DNA of 64,000 nucleotides from Pleurotus djamor (Eukaryota; Basidiomycota; Agaricomycetes; Agaricales; Pleurotaceae). A program made the translations under genes and the position numbers. The notes under the pieces are model-generated. The model did no database searches and was not told the DNA's origin. It worked only from the letters and a program-made list of their open reading frames with translations. Shown piece by piece: positions 11,871 to 23,300 of the stretch. The first letter of the stretch is position 1, and every line of letters starts with the position of its first letter. Where the stretch lies: assembly GCA_029747585.1 (NCBI GenBank), contig JAPEVF010000022.1:123887-187886 (forward strand), read 5' to 3'.

Positions 11871-11954
11871 TGCCCAACACCAGGATCGAACTGGTGACCC
11901 TCGCATTACTGTAACCGCATAAGTACGAAGCTCTGACCACTGAGCTAGTCGGGC
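11871..11954 (-). tRNA. tRNA-Ile(UAU) with an 11-nt intron
   Basis: Read on the minus strand, an 84-nt cloverleaf is complete. The acceptor stem GCCCGAC pairs with GTTGGGC (one G-T pair), the D arm is GCTC/GAGC, the anticodon stem is TCGTA/TGCGA, the variable loop has 5 nt, and the T arm is ACCAG-TTCGATC-CTGGT with discriminator A. The anticodon loop CT-TAT-G is followed by an 11-nt insertion at the canonical 37/38 position. The anticodon TAT reads the rare Ile codon ATA. Confidence 0.85.
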
Positions 11955-12110
11955 GTTGCAAACGGTTNACTNCCAGNNGTAATNNCNNNTNNCANNNANG
12001 GNGAATGGANNGNANNNNNAAAGNTNGAACACACTNNNNTGCNAGATNNANGANNTACACAAAAGCAAATGTCAAAGCTACTGTTGCTAATACACGNNTA
12101 NAGANGANAA
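11955..12110. other. Low-quality, N-rich stretch
   Basis: Many scattered N characters lie between about 11965 and 12107. No gene can be supported. It separates the tRNA from the stop of the CCCH/coiled-coil gene. Confidence 0.7.
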
Positions 12111-14006
12111 TTATGGAGGTTGTTGCTGTGTAATCTTCGCNTGAAANGTCTCNACCACCTGCTGTATCANACCCATCNTCTTGCTCATCGCGGCATACAC
12201 ATCNTCNTTACGGGTACGGAAATCCGTGTCGATACCCTGTCGCCACTGCTCCAACAACGGATGTACTTTCGCTCGTAGACTTGCCTCGAGCGAGCCTTCG
12301 AAAGCCGCTGCGAATACCTCGGGTGAGATGGTCGCAGACGAAGGGGCGGACGAGNCCGGGGATGANGACGCAGCGGGTGGAGGGGCTGGGTCGGCTCGAG
12401 GAGTTTGATACGTGACGTAGGCTTTTACTGCTTCTTGGAGGGTCCGTATGTCTTCAAGAGCCTTTTCGGTGANAGTCTGGGACTCAGTCAACGCGGTTTC
12501 CGACTGGGTGAATATTGTCAGAATGGAATGAGCATCCACAAAGGGATGAGAGATATGAACATACCTGGTTTGCAGCAATCTGGAGATTATTCAGAGACGT
12601 TNCTAACTTTTCCGCCGTCTTACCGAGCTCCGTTGACGTGTCTTTCAAGGATGGCAAGTGGTCCGTTTTGAACTCTTCCATTTCAGTCAATGCGTCATCG
12701 ACTGTCTTCTTCATAGACTTGATATCGGCCAAAAATTCATCNTCGGGTCGTGAGGACATGATCTCCTCGATCTGATTTTCCAGACGCGCCCTGGTTTCNG
12801 CTTGGACATCNCCATCGAGGCCTGTGAATGCGTCCTCCAGTAGCTCNAGATGATGCTCAATGTCGTTTAGACGNTCAACCAGTTTATCAAGNTCTGACGA
12901 ACTTGGAGAGGCAGAGNGTGCTGGGGGAACTGGGGNTGGGGCTGGAGGCAAAACGGAGGTAGGTNCGATTGTGATGCTACTCNCTGCGTCGGAAATGCGA
13001 CGACGCTTTAATGGGGGGCCGTCAATGAGCATTGTATCTTCTGATTGTAGCGGCTTGACGGGGGATAAATTCGTAAGAAGTGAATGGATACCCGATGCCG
13101 TCCCCTTGAGATCGTGCACAAAACCAAGCAGTTCCTGGGTCGAGGTTCCGGGGATTTGTTGCGGAGTGGATCGCGTGATGGGCCAAGTATCACTCGCGAC
13201 AAGTTGGCTGATCTCTGCATCGAGCCTTCGTTGGAGTTCCTGGCGTCGTGCGGCGATGTCAGACAGTGTTTTGAGAGTGGAACGTTGGTCTGCATCTGGG
13301 AGAGTAGCGAAGTGGCGTGAATTCTTTGTCTTGGATAGGACGTCGTCATCTGAAGAGAGCTTGGCCAGCTCTGCATGATATCGCACGGCGTTACTCATTG
13401 ACCTAGCGCGATGATCAGATACGAGACGGAACGTAAGGAGAGGTAGAAACACACGATATGCGACGAGTCCAAACCTGTTCTTTCTGCTCCTTTGTGAGCT
13501 CGGGTACATTGGAGTTCTTCGAGGGGAACGATGGCAAGTGTAGGGGAGGAGGGGGAGGGTACATCGAGGTCGTCGATGAGGAAGACAGGGGNCGGTGGTG
13601 GTGGTGCTGATGAGGGTGGTGGCGGGGGAGGGGAGGACGGAGGGAGTGGCGAGGGTGGCTTGACAGGTGGTTGCAGAACGCGTGCCGAGGACCTGGAGGG
13701 AGACTCTGGCGGCAACGTGGAGACGGACGAGCGGCGGCTTTCTCTGAAGGAGTCGCGCCGCCTGGATGGAGATGGGGANGGCGTGCGACGAGATCTGTTG
13801 TGTGTGGGGTAAGCCTGCAAGCGGTCCCATTCTGGGTCTTCGGGGTGGGCGTAACGGCAGGATTTCGCAGTGTAGTGGCACGGCGGGACCCTGGGATTCC
13901 CATTTGGCGAGAAGCGCTTCGAAAGAGGGCGTCAGGATTCAGCGCAGGATGTGCATTCGAGGGTGAAAAGGGTAAATACATTGCAGCGCTTGAACTTGGG
14001 TTTCAT
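12111..14006 (-). CDS. CCCH-type zinc-finger protein with coiled-coil C-terminus
   Basis: Five exons: 14006-13980, 13916-13563, 13516-13455, 13402-12565, 12503-12111; 557 aa. The first two exons join to give a Cys/His cluster (KFKRCN, then PPCHYTAKSCRYAHPEDPEW), which resembles a CCCH finger of the RNA-binding kind, though the first Cys spacing is longer than canonical. Next comes an Arg/Ser-Pro segment (SPSPSRRRDSFRESRR), a polyproline tract, then KEQKEQVWTRRISSMSNAVRYHAELAKL leading into long charged coiled-coil regions (about residues 150-330 and 380-440). A nuclear-type basic patch PLKRRR is present. No exact family was recognised. Several exon positions are N but leave the frame open. 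Exon 3 depends on a short 46-nt intron, so the N-terminal half is less sure than the C-terminal half. Confidence 0.62.
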
Positions 14007-14040
14007 CACAAAACGGTATGGAAGAGAACACAATGTATGA

Positions 14041-15317
14041 CTAATCATCCCACACATCAACAACCTCAGACTCGTGCGTCATCACAGCCACATCTCGTCG
14101 GATCGGATTCACCCTCGGATACACAAACACCTCGTTGTACTCGTGCATCACCTCTGCAGAGATAATCACCTTGTCCTTGATCAACATCTTGTACCAGCTA
14201 AAAACGGCCGACGTCTATGCCAAATACGCGTTAGCACAACTCGCAACAAACGTCAGTCACGACCCACCTGAAATCCAAACAGACACATAACGCCCAGCAT
14301 GACCATCCAGTTCGACGCGTTTGTCGCCATCCATAACAACGCATTTGCAGGCGAATAGATGCTAAACAGCGTCGACTCGAGTTCCCCTGGTGCCCAGCAC
14401 TCAATCTGCTGCACTTTGGGCACATTCCCTGACGTCGTCGTTGCTCGTGGACGATTCTCCAGTCCAAGCAAAAAGCGCCAGGACACTATGAATGCACGCC
14501 ACAAGCCCCANCCTATACGCGAAGCCAGAGACGGCGACTCCACTGGCTCGAGAGGAGACTCTGACGCGACATATCGNGCATTGGGTGAGCCAACTGGCTC
14601 AGACCGGTGATGAAGNCGGTANACTTTGATGCGNGAAAAGAGNTANACNGCATTTCCGATCGANGCGCAGAGGAGAAGTAGNGTCATTGGTATGGTCTAG
14701 TTCAAGACGNAGGGNGTCAGTTTANACATCGTCGAGTACTGNGCTGCTACGTACCCAATCAAACCAAGGAGTNCCCTCCGTCTCGTAGTACATATCTTCA
14801 TANCCCTGTTCCGAGTCGGGNACACGTCGTACCGCACTGATGCGCACNCACAAGTGAGANAAGTGCAGGAGNCCTCCGAGGATGAAGGCCGACGTTCTTG
14901 GTTCTGGCATGGGAANATTGTTGGGGAATAGAGCTATTTCCATTGCAATGCGCGACGGCAAAGCTGAGATTCTAAAGAGAGGCTTGAGTACAGAGCCAGA
15001 GTAGTTGTGAAACCATACACGAACCGTTCATAAAGACTCTTTTTCTTGATAACTCGCTTGGTGGTCTTGGGTGTTCCCCCAGGTGCGATGCTGTCGCGTC
15101 CTCTGGGTCGTGGCGTGGCATACGGAGGTGGCTTGAAAGATCGTGCTGCCTCCCAGTCAAAGGGCACCGACGAAGACACGGACGGAGTGTCGGCTGGTGA
15201 ACGATGGATACCGATGCTCAGTCGGTTTCTGGGGGTGGTGGGGGGGACCCTGAGGGGAGCCCACTGGGGATTCGAAGGCAGATCGTGTTCTTGGTGAGCC
15301 GTTGGCGGTGGACGCAT
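14041..15317 (-). CDS. Nur1/Mug154-like nuclear rim membrane protein
   Basis: Four exons: 15317-15014, 14963-14755, 14696-14268, 14214-14041; 371 aa. The C-terminal part WYKMLIKDKVIISAEVMHEYNEVFVYPRVNP, followed by RRDVAVMTHESE, is the recognisable signature of the fungal Nur1/Mug154 family, integral proteins of the inner nuclear membrane that tether rDNA and heterochromatin. Several hydrophobic segments are visible (around MEIALFP, LLLLC and WMVMLGVMCLFGFQ). The N-terminus is basic and disordered (TPRPRGRDS, TKRVIKKKSLYERFVY). The region 14511-14915 is peppered with N, so about twenty residues cannot be read. The gene ends 34 bp before the start of the next minus-strand gene, so it is tandem with the CCCH-finger gene. 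Confidence 0.72.
14511..14915. other. N-peppered low-quality segment inside the Nur1-like gene
   Basis: Roughly twenty single N characters fall inside exons 2 and 3 of the Nur1-like gene and in the intron between them. The frames stay open across them, so here the N positions replace real bases. Residues at these positions are unknown. Confidence 0.8.
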
Positions 15318-15791
15318 GGTTTGTTTGAGNCAAAACGTCGAAGAGACATGTTTTTTGACGTCGTTGTGGACAAAACGCGACTTTGAGTCGTGCCCGTCAT
15401 CACCTGATTGGGCGGACAAGAAGCACGTGATGGAGAACAATGGTCCCGCCGGGCGCTTCCGAGCACAAGCGCCGTTGACCCTGAGCAAACATGCCAATGG
15501 CACGTGTTGTTTGTACGGCTTTGTACATTGTTCAATTAACTGGATAAGGGAATAAAAAGGTTGGTTCGAGTTGGACTTGCTCTTTTCTTCACTCCCCCAT
15601 TCTCATCCTCCCTTCCACTCAAGTGCTACCCCCCAACTGTAAACGAAAGTCCAAATCTTTTTGACCCACGCTTTTTTCTCTCAGCTTCAACCATTTCCAA
15701 TCATCCCCCCACTTTCACCACGTCGATCCTTCGAGCTCGCACTGCGACGTCTCTGTCGCCCTCAAGTTCAGTTAGCAACACCCAAGCTAGG
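15318..15791. promoter_or_regulatory. Divergent intergenic region, Nur1-like / membrane protein
   Basis: A 474 bp head-to-head spacer. The side toward 15792 is pyrimidine-rich (15560-15760), as is common upstream of fungal starts. No other element was recognised. Confidence 0.4.
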
Positions 15792-17203
15792 ATGGCAAAC
15801 CCCTCATCTCATGGCGAGCGCCACCACCGAAGTGATCGTGAACGCGAGCGAGAGCGTTCACATCACCACCACCACCGCACAATTTCGTCAACAACTCTTC
15901 TCCTCGTTTTGTCGTTGGTGTTAGCGGTTTTGGCCGTCATGCTTTCGCTGCCCTCGGGCATTTCAAATAGAGCCGCCACTCCGGACGCCGCAGATCCCGC
16001 TGCCTCAGGCTCATGGAGTGTCTTGACACCCAAACGTACCCAAGCCCTGCTTGCCAGGGAAAGCGCAGTTGCCGTCCGAGAAGCTGAAGTTGCCCGTCGC
16101 GAAGCGGAGTTGCTCATTGGAGCCCCCGGTGGCGTCATCCCANTCCCCAACAGCATGCCCTCCATGCACAGTATCGCATACTATCGAGACCGTGACCGCA
16201 CCCGCGGCCACTATCATCAAGGAAATTGTCAAGGAAGATTCGCTGACGCCTCCCGGCTGGGCCGGTGCACGCACCGAGGATCTTGTGGATCGTGAGCTCA
16301 AGGTCACTGAAAGAGAACGTGAAATCAGCAGACGCGAAGAGAGTGTCAACCGTCGCGAACATGACGCGTCTCGTCGAGAGAGCTGGATCATGGAGCAACT
16401 CATGTACGTTCTCCCTGATTGTCTTTCGTTAGCGAGGTTCTCATCGCTTCTCTAGTGCGCTAGGCAATGATGGCGGTCAAGTCGAAGAAGAATACGTTTA
16501 CGAGCCACCTGCGGGCCCCCCGAAGCGAAAAGCCAAGGTACCACCGCCACCTATCCCGCGTCGTTCAGAGCTTTGAGACGAAGGAGGATTTTTCTGCATG
16601 ATGTCCCAGTCCGTAATCATCCCTCCATGCTCCCCCCTCCTTCGTCCGGGCTTGGGAACCGAAGTCATTGTGTCCTCGGGTCCCTTGCCTACGTGAACAT
16701 GGAGATCGGAGTTGATGGCCACACGCGTTCCCGTTTTAGCTTTGTCGACCAAGCGATCGATCGTGTTCGATTTAGTTGACATCGCCCTCGGCCACGTGAT
16801 AGCACTATTTGATTCCGGTCTCTTGTTCACGCTCGCTCTGTTTTCTGTCTTTTTTGCAATGAACTCGTCACTGACTTGGCTCTTCTGTTTCTAGTTCCAA
16901 GAACTCCCACCGCTAGTTATTTCTGAAACTTCTTATGAAACCGAAACCAAAACAGTCGTAGAGACCCAATTCGTTACCGTTCCCGCCCCCGCTAACACCC
17001 GCCGTGCTGCTTCGCCCACTCCTGTCGTTATCCCTTCCCCCACGTCTTCATCAAGTCCCAAAACCACTGCCGTGGAGATTGTAACCGAGGAAATCCCAGC
17101 GGAGGAAGAAGAGGAAGAGCTTCCAATGCGCACAGTTACCGTAAAGCGGGGTGGACCTGGTGTTCGTCGAGCACCTCCCAAACGTTGGTTCCCCGGCTGG
17201 TAA
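15792..17203 (+). CDS. Single-pass membrane protein with coiled coil, function unknown
   Basis: Three exons: 15792-16403, 16456-16537, 16895-17203; 333 aa once the N at 16143 is treated as a false extra base. Seen: a His/Arg-rich N-terminal tail (HHHHH), one membrane segment near residues 31-52 (LLLVLSLVLAVLAVML), a coiled coil rich in REAEVARREAE and REREISRREESVNRREHDASRRE, a Pro-rich stretch, and a C-terminal tail ending RAPPKRWFPGW. Together this looks like a type II anchored coiled-coil protein, perhaps of the ER or Golgi. Without dropping the N the frame breaks in exon 1. The third exon follows a 357-nt intron, unusually long for this window. Reading through that intron would give a short alternative tail, VPPPPIPRRSEL. 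I do not recognise a family. Confidence 0.6.
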
Positions 17204-17547
17204 TTTCGTTCATCGCTTTTCATCTTCATTATATGTTATGCTTATTCACGAACTAAATCCGCTTTCTGTACTTGCGTTCCTCGAGTGCTAGAGGTGCCCT
17301 CTTTTTAACTTTTGTATTCCAACTTGGTGGTATTGACCTTGGGACGGACTCATGCTCTTCTGATGGAACGCTACGACGACTTACGATTACTTTTGGTAGT
17401 AGTGTAGATTACTTACTTGCGACACCTAAACCCTCCTCCGAAATATACATATTCTTTCCTTTTATTCCCGAGTGAAATTTGAAAAGGCGCTGGTATCGGT
17501 AACAGCGATGTTGAAAAGTTGAGCTTGCACGTTCTTGATCGCCTACC

Positions 17548-19061
17548 ATGAGCTCTTGTCTGTGGCTAACGCGAGCTGCTGAAGCAAACCCGACTCTGCT
17601 TGCTCGTGCTCTCCGTCCCCGTCGCTTTTGCCAGTCTGCAAAAGTCTTCCGTCCCGTCAATCCCGTTCAGCCCTCTCACCTTTCCATCCTCGGCGAGCAG
17701 TACGCAACGGATTCGATCACAAATATCACTCCTGCCATAATTTCCAAGCTCTCGGAGCGTCTCCATACAAAACATGACCATCCTCTCAGTACCCTCCGAG
17801 CCAAAATTGAAGGTCACTATTCCGACTACGCCCACCTGTCCTCGTTCTCCCCGCTCGTTACACCCTTCAAGAACTTTGACGAACTGTCTTTCCCGGCAGA
17901 TCACCCAGGACGTTCACCAACCGATAGTTACTACATCAATAAAGACTTGATGCTTCGGACTCATACCTCCGCTCATGAAGTGGAGGTATTCGGAAAGGGA
18001 GAAACCAAGTGGTTGCTCACAGCGGACGTGTATCGACGCGACGAAATCGACGGGTCGCATTATCCTGTCTTCCACCAGATGGAGGGAGCGCGAATATTCG
18101 ATGCTACGCCTACGGGGATGAAGGAAGTCGAAGAGGATAATGAATGGCTATCCTCCCATTTGGCTCGCTCGAATATCGTCATAGAGGACGTCCCCCACCT
18201 CGCTCCTACCAATCCCTGTCAACCTGGACATGACCCAGTGCATTCAGAACTCGTCGCGAAAAACCTCAAACTCTCACTCAACTCCCTCATGTTGACGTTG
18301 TTTGGGAGTGCCAACCGCACGGAGCCACTTCGCGTGCGGTGGATAGAGGCATATTTCCCGTTCACTAGCCCGAGTTTCGAGGTGGAAGTGTTCTTCCGGG
18401 GAAAATGGCTCGAAATCTTGGGCTCGGGAGTGGTCAGGCAAGCAACTCTGGATACTGCTAGTGCGTTCAATGACTATTCCGTCCCTTCATCGTGAAATGT
18501 TGATTTGCGCTGTCGTAGAGGTTCCCAACAAACTTGGTTGGGCCTTTGGCTTGGGCTTAGAGCGTATAGCCATGATCCTCTTCTCGATACCTGACATTCG
18601 CTTGTTCTGGTCGAAGGACGAGCGTTTCCTGTCGCAGTTCAAGCAAGGGGATATCACCACTTTCAAGCCCTACTCTAAATATCCCTCTTGCTTCAAAGAC
18701 GTCAGCTTTTGGTTACCGCAGGATACCAGTCTGCACGAAAACGACTTCTGCGATCTTGTCCGAGATGTGACCGGAGATCTCGTCGAAGATGTCAAACGCG
18801 TACGTCTCCGATGTTTGTGGTGTATCTCTCTTACTGACATCAGATCAAGTTGGATCATTTCGTTCATCCTAAAACCAATCGTACAAGTCTCTGCTATCGC
18901 ATCAATTACCGGTCAATGGACAGGTAGTACATCTATTGCCCTTTACGCAAACCACGGGTATTGAAATTTTTTTNAGGTCGCTATCTAACGAAGAGGTCAA
19001 CCACATCCAGGACCAGGTCGTATCAAAGCTGAAAGCCACGTTCGGAGTAGAGATTCGTTAA
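17548..19061 (+). CDS. MSF1: Mitochondrial phenylalanyl-tRNA synthetase
   Basis: Monomeric class II synthetase that charges mitochondrial tRNA-Phe. Four exons: 17548-18460, 18519-18799, 18844-18923, 18977-19061; 452 aa, normal for the FARS2/MSF1 type. Seen: an Arg-rich N-terminal presequence, LRTHTSAHE, the motif 2 region [40 protein letters not shown], the motif 3 block [20 protein letters not shown], and the C-terminal anticodon-binding FDX-ACB domain ([13 protein letters not shown] to the end). One N at 18974 sits in the last splice acceptor (nAG), which is still usable. Confidence 0.95.
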
Positions 19062-19184
19062 TTATAGGCATTAGGATAATATCTATGCAAGTAGTCCGAT
19101 CCACAAGCACTCACTTCACACACACCTTCCCGCCCTCCACCAACCCAACCCGACCGTCAACGTAAAGCAACAAGAGATGAATTA

Positions 19185-19976
19185 CTACGAAGTCTCCTGG
19201 GCCACACCCACTTGGGCGGCGCGCAATACACGGTCTTTTATCATATACCCCGTTTTCTGGCAGTCGATCACCGTACCAGGCTCTTTTCCGGGTATCGGAG
19301 CCTGATACAGTGCTTCGTGTCGATTGGGGTCAAACATGTCGCCGGTCGGGTCGAATGGCTTGACATGGTATTTGAAGAGTGTTTGTAGGAGCTGCCGTTG
19401 CGTAATTTCGACGCCGTGATGCAGCTCCTTCAGGTAATCAACCGCCGATTTTGTTGGGGGCGTAGCCGATGACGACTCGGAAGCGGCTTCTGGGGGTTTT
19501 AAGGCGGATTCGGGAACCGACTTGAGGGCCAAGGACAGAACGTCTACAGTCTCAAGCAGGTCGGAGGCGAAGCGGGTGATGGCGAAATCACGGGTCTGCT
19601 CCTTCTCCCGAGCAGCGTTCCGCTGTAGGTTGAGGAAGTCGGCCTGAAGGTACCGCAGTCGACTCTAAAATAATGTTTTCCGGGTCAGGACGAGCACTCC
19701 CGAGGATGAATGAATACGCACTGTCAGGTCGAGCACTTCACTTTCTTTGACCTTCAATTTTTCCTGTAGAGGATTTGGAGGTTCCTCATTGGGCTTCCCC
19801 TCCGCTCCCTCTTCTGGCTTTGCCTGAGTTGAAGACTCTGGAGCGGCTTCCGCTGAATAATAGCGGGTGGGAGTTTGCGTAATACGTCTTGCTGCCCGGG
19901 GACAAGCAAACGCCTTGCGAGCACTTTGTGTTCTGCAAGACTGACGGAGCATTTGGAAAGCCTGTGATGAAGCCAT
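19185..19976 (-). CDS. MGE1: Mitochondrial GrpE nucleotide exchange factor
   Basis: Releases ADP from mitochondrial Hsp70 in protein import and folding. Two exons: 19976-19722 and 19664-19185; 244 aa. Seen: a Ser/Arg/Ala-rich targeting presequence up to about residue 40 (ACPRAARRITQTPTRYYSAE), the helical dimerisation region, SRLRYLQADFLNLQRNAAREKEQTRDFAITRFASDLL, and the beta-domain end DPNRHEALYQAPIPGKEPGTVIDCQKTGYMIKDRVLRAAQVGVA. An acidic/Ser insert (ASESSSATPPTKS) lies between. It is divergent from the C1-THF synthase gene with 360 bp between. Confidence 0.95.
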
Positions 19977-20336
19977 TTGAGGATGAAGAGGGAGGAGAGG
20001 GAGCGAAACGGGCAGGCTGCAGAGGAGGAGTCTGAGAGTCAGCGTTGGTCTAAGTCTTTGATCCCGTGCACGTCCGCGCCAATTTTTTTGTGCTCGTGAG
20101 AAGATGCCCTCTAGGGGCCAATATCGAAGCACCGACGGTGAACGTCGCATTCAATTTCGGCTGAAATGGCTCGCTGGCAGGGCTCTCGATGCCATTATGT
20201 TACCCCCAACATCTCTTTTTCCACAACCACCACCATCTCGTCCACGCTCGTTACTCGTCCCCAGCAGAGTATTTAGTCTCAAGCCCCATCAAAAATAACG
20301 TGGGTTAGCCGGGGGCTCCTGTACAAATTACCGGAA
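19977..20336. promoter_or_regulatory. Divergent intergenic region, MGE1 / C1-THF synthase
   Basis: 360 bp between two starts of nuclear genes acting in mitochondria. No TATA box or named site was recognised with confidence. Confidence 0.35.
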
Positions 20337-23300
20337 ATGCGCGCCCAGCTCTGGAACTGGAACCGCGTCTTTGCTGCCCCTTTACGCTTCAATTCAACAA
20401 TGTCTCGTCCCCTCCACAGTGCCACCATCCTGAATGGGACAGCAATTGCAGCGTAGGTGCCTTGACTTTACTCTTGGCTTGGCTCTCAATATTCCGTTTA
20501 GATCAATACGCGATCAAGTCGCTGGTCGTATCAAATCTCTTCAATCCACTTTCCCCAGGTTCAAGCCTCAGCTCGCTGTTGTACAAGCTGGTGCACGTCC
20601 AGATTCATCAACCTATGTGCGCATGAAAGCCAAGGCAGCTGAGGAGGTCGGCATTACCTTCAAGCACGTCACTATCCCAGAAACCTCAACAGTCGAAGAG
20701 ATCGTGGATATCGTCCAAAAATTGAACGATGATGAAAATATTAGCGGCATCTTGGTTCAACTTCCTTTGGGCTCACATATCGACTCTCACGGAGAACGCA
20801 CGGTTACCGAATCCATCAGTCCCGAGAAGGATGTCGATGGGTGCGTCGTGTGATCGGTTCCTCCTTCTCTGTCCATCAGCTCACAATGAATCAGATTCCA
20901 TGCTTACAACATCGGTCATCTATCCTCCAAGGCTTCCGATCCCCTCTTCGCACCATGCACGCCAGCAGCTGTTATACGTCTTCTCGAAGAAACAGGGAAA
21001 CCCCTCTCAGGTGTACATGCAGTTGTGTTGGGTCGAAGTGATATTGTCGGTAGTCCGGTCGCGTCTATGCTTCGGAATAAGGATGCTACTGTGACTCAAT
21101 GCCATAGTCGCACCAAGAACATCGAAGAGATTGTGAGTCTTTCCCTTTTCAGTCCGTCCCAGACTCTTCTTAGTGACGATATGCAGGTCAAGACGGCTGA
21201 CGTCGTGGTTGCTGCCATCGGCAAAGCCGAGTTTGTCCAAGGCTCGTGGTTGAAACCAGGTGCTTCAGTGATCGACGTTGGGATCAACTACGTTCCAGGT
21301 ATTCATGTCCTATGCTTTGCACTGATCTCAACTAACACATTGTCCAGACGCTTCCAAGAAGTCGGGACAGCGTCTTGTTGGAGATGTTGCTTACGAAGCA
21401 GCTGCAGCTGTGGCCTCGCATATCACCCCCGTTCCGGGCGGTGTTGGTCCCATGACCGTCGCGTTACTGATGGAAAATGCCTTGAAGTCTGCGGAACGAC
21501 TTTGGGAGAAGGCCAGAGATAGAACAGTGAAGCCCCTCAAGTTGAACATCCTCGACACAGTACCCTCAGACATTGATATCGCCATGGCACAAACTCCCAA
21601 GCGAATTACGCAAGTAGCTAGCGAACTTGGGCTCCTACCTGACGAAGTAGAAAGTTACGGCAAGTTCAAGGCCAAGGTTGAACTCAGTGTGTTGGATCGC
21701 CTTGCCCATAGGAAAGACGGAAAATACATTGTCATCTCTGGGTCCGTCTTTACCTTCCATCGACTCACCCTCAGCTCACCATATTTCTATAAAGTATCAC
21801 GCCCACACCTTTGGGTGAAGGTAAATCGACGACAACAATAGGTCTTGCCCAAGCGTTGGGTGCAGAACTCGGTCGGACGGCCTTTGCAACTGTGCGCCAA
21901 CCGAGTCAAGGACCAACCTTTGGAATCAAAGGAGGTGCTGCTGGAGGAGGCTACAGTCAAGTCATTCCGATGGACGAGGTATGTCCATTCTTTTCGTACA
22001 TTTTCCAGTTCCACTTATACCCTACACATAGTTCAACCTGCATCTAACCGGAGACATTCATGCCGTCACCGCAGCCAACAATCTTCTCGGTGAGAAATCA
22101 TGCACTCTTCATGTGTGAAAATCTCATATCTCTGCACATTAGCTGCTGCTCTGGATGCCCGTATCTTCCACGAAGCGACTCAGTCCGACAAGGTTGGACC
22201 CAGTCCCATTTCCACGAGTTCAAGCTAAAGCCAATTCATCTAGGCCCTCTATAGTCGTCTTGTTCCATCGAAGAAAGGCAAACGCGAATTTGCGCCTCTC
22301 ATGCTCAAACGACTAAAGAAGCTTGGAATTGATAAGACTGACCCTAACTCGCTAACCCCGGAAGAGATCAATCTCTTTGCCCGTCTCGATGTGGACCTCG
22401 ACACGATCACTTGGAATCGTGTTCTAGACACCAACGATCGTTTCCTCAGGAAGATCACCATCGGACGCAACGCCACCGAGCAGGGTCATGAACGCGAGAC
22501 CGGCTTTGACATAGCCGTCGCGAGTGAATGTATGGCTGTTCTGGCTCTGGCTACGAGTCTTCAGGATATGCAAGATAGACTTGGTGCAATGGTCGTTGCT
22601 ACGAGTAAACGCGGCGAGCCAATTACCGCTGATGACATTGGTGTCACCGGCGCGCTGGCAGTACTTATGAAGGATGCTATCAAGCCCAATCTCATGCAAA
22701 CCCTGCAGGTATGTCTCTGTTAATCCCGCTCAACCTTAATGTTTATCGTGTGGCAGGGTACTCCGGTGTTCGTACACGCTGGACCCTTCGCCAATATCGC
22801 CCACGGCAATTCGTCAATTCTTGCCGATCGCATAGCCCTCAAACTCGCCGGAACCGAAGAGGGTGATGGTCCTGAGCGTGTTGGGTACGTTCTTACTGAG
22901 GCTGGATTCGGTGCGGATATGGGCATGGAGAAATTCTGCAACATCAAGTGCCGCATTAGCGGCATCAAGCCAGATGCTACTGTCATTGTCGCAACGACAC
23001 GCGCTTTGAAGATGCATGGCGGAGGGCCTGATGTTACCCCCGGAAAGCCTTTGCACGAGACGTACACCAAAGAAGATTTGGTTACACTTAAGGAAGGGTG
23101 CAAGAACCTTGTCAAACATATACAGAATTCGCGCAAGTTTGGCGTGAAGGTGATCGTAGCTATCAACCAATTTGGGTGAGTGCAAACCGCATGGCTGACA
23201 TACCAACTGCGTATCCATGAATTCACAGCTCAGATACCCCTGCCGAACTGGCTCTTGTACGGGAAGAAGCCCTTGCTGAAGGAGCCGATGCTGCCGTAGT

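Noticed and set aside
13412..13881. Uninterrupted minus-strand frame reading through from the CCCH coiled-coil exon to 13881
   Set aside because: Its product in this part (His/Pro/Thr-rich) is frame-shifted relative to the finger and SR-like sequence; the spliced model gives far more sensible protein.
16498..16830. Minus-strand open frame of 110 codons over the long intron of the membrane-protein gene
   Set aside because: There is no start context, domain or splice support; composition reflects the opposite strand.
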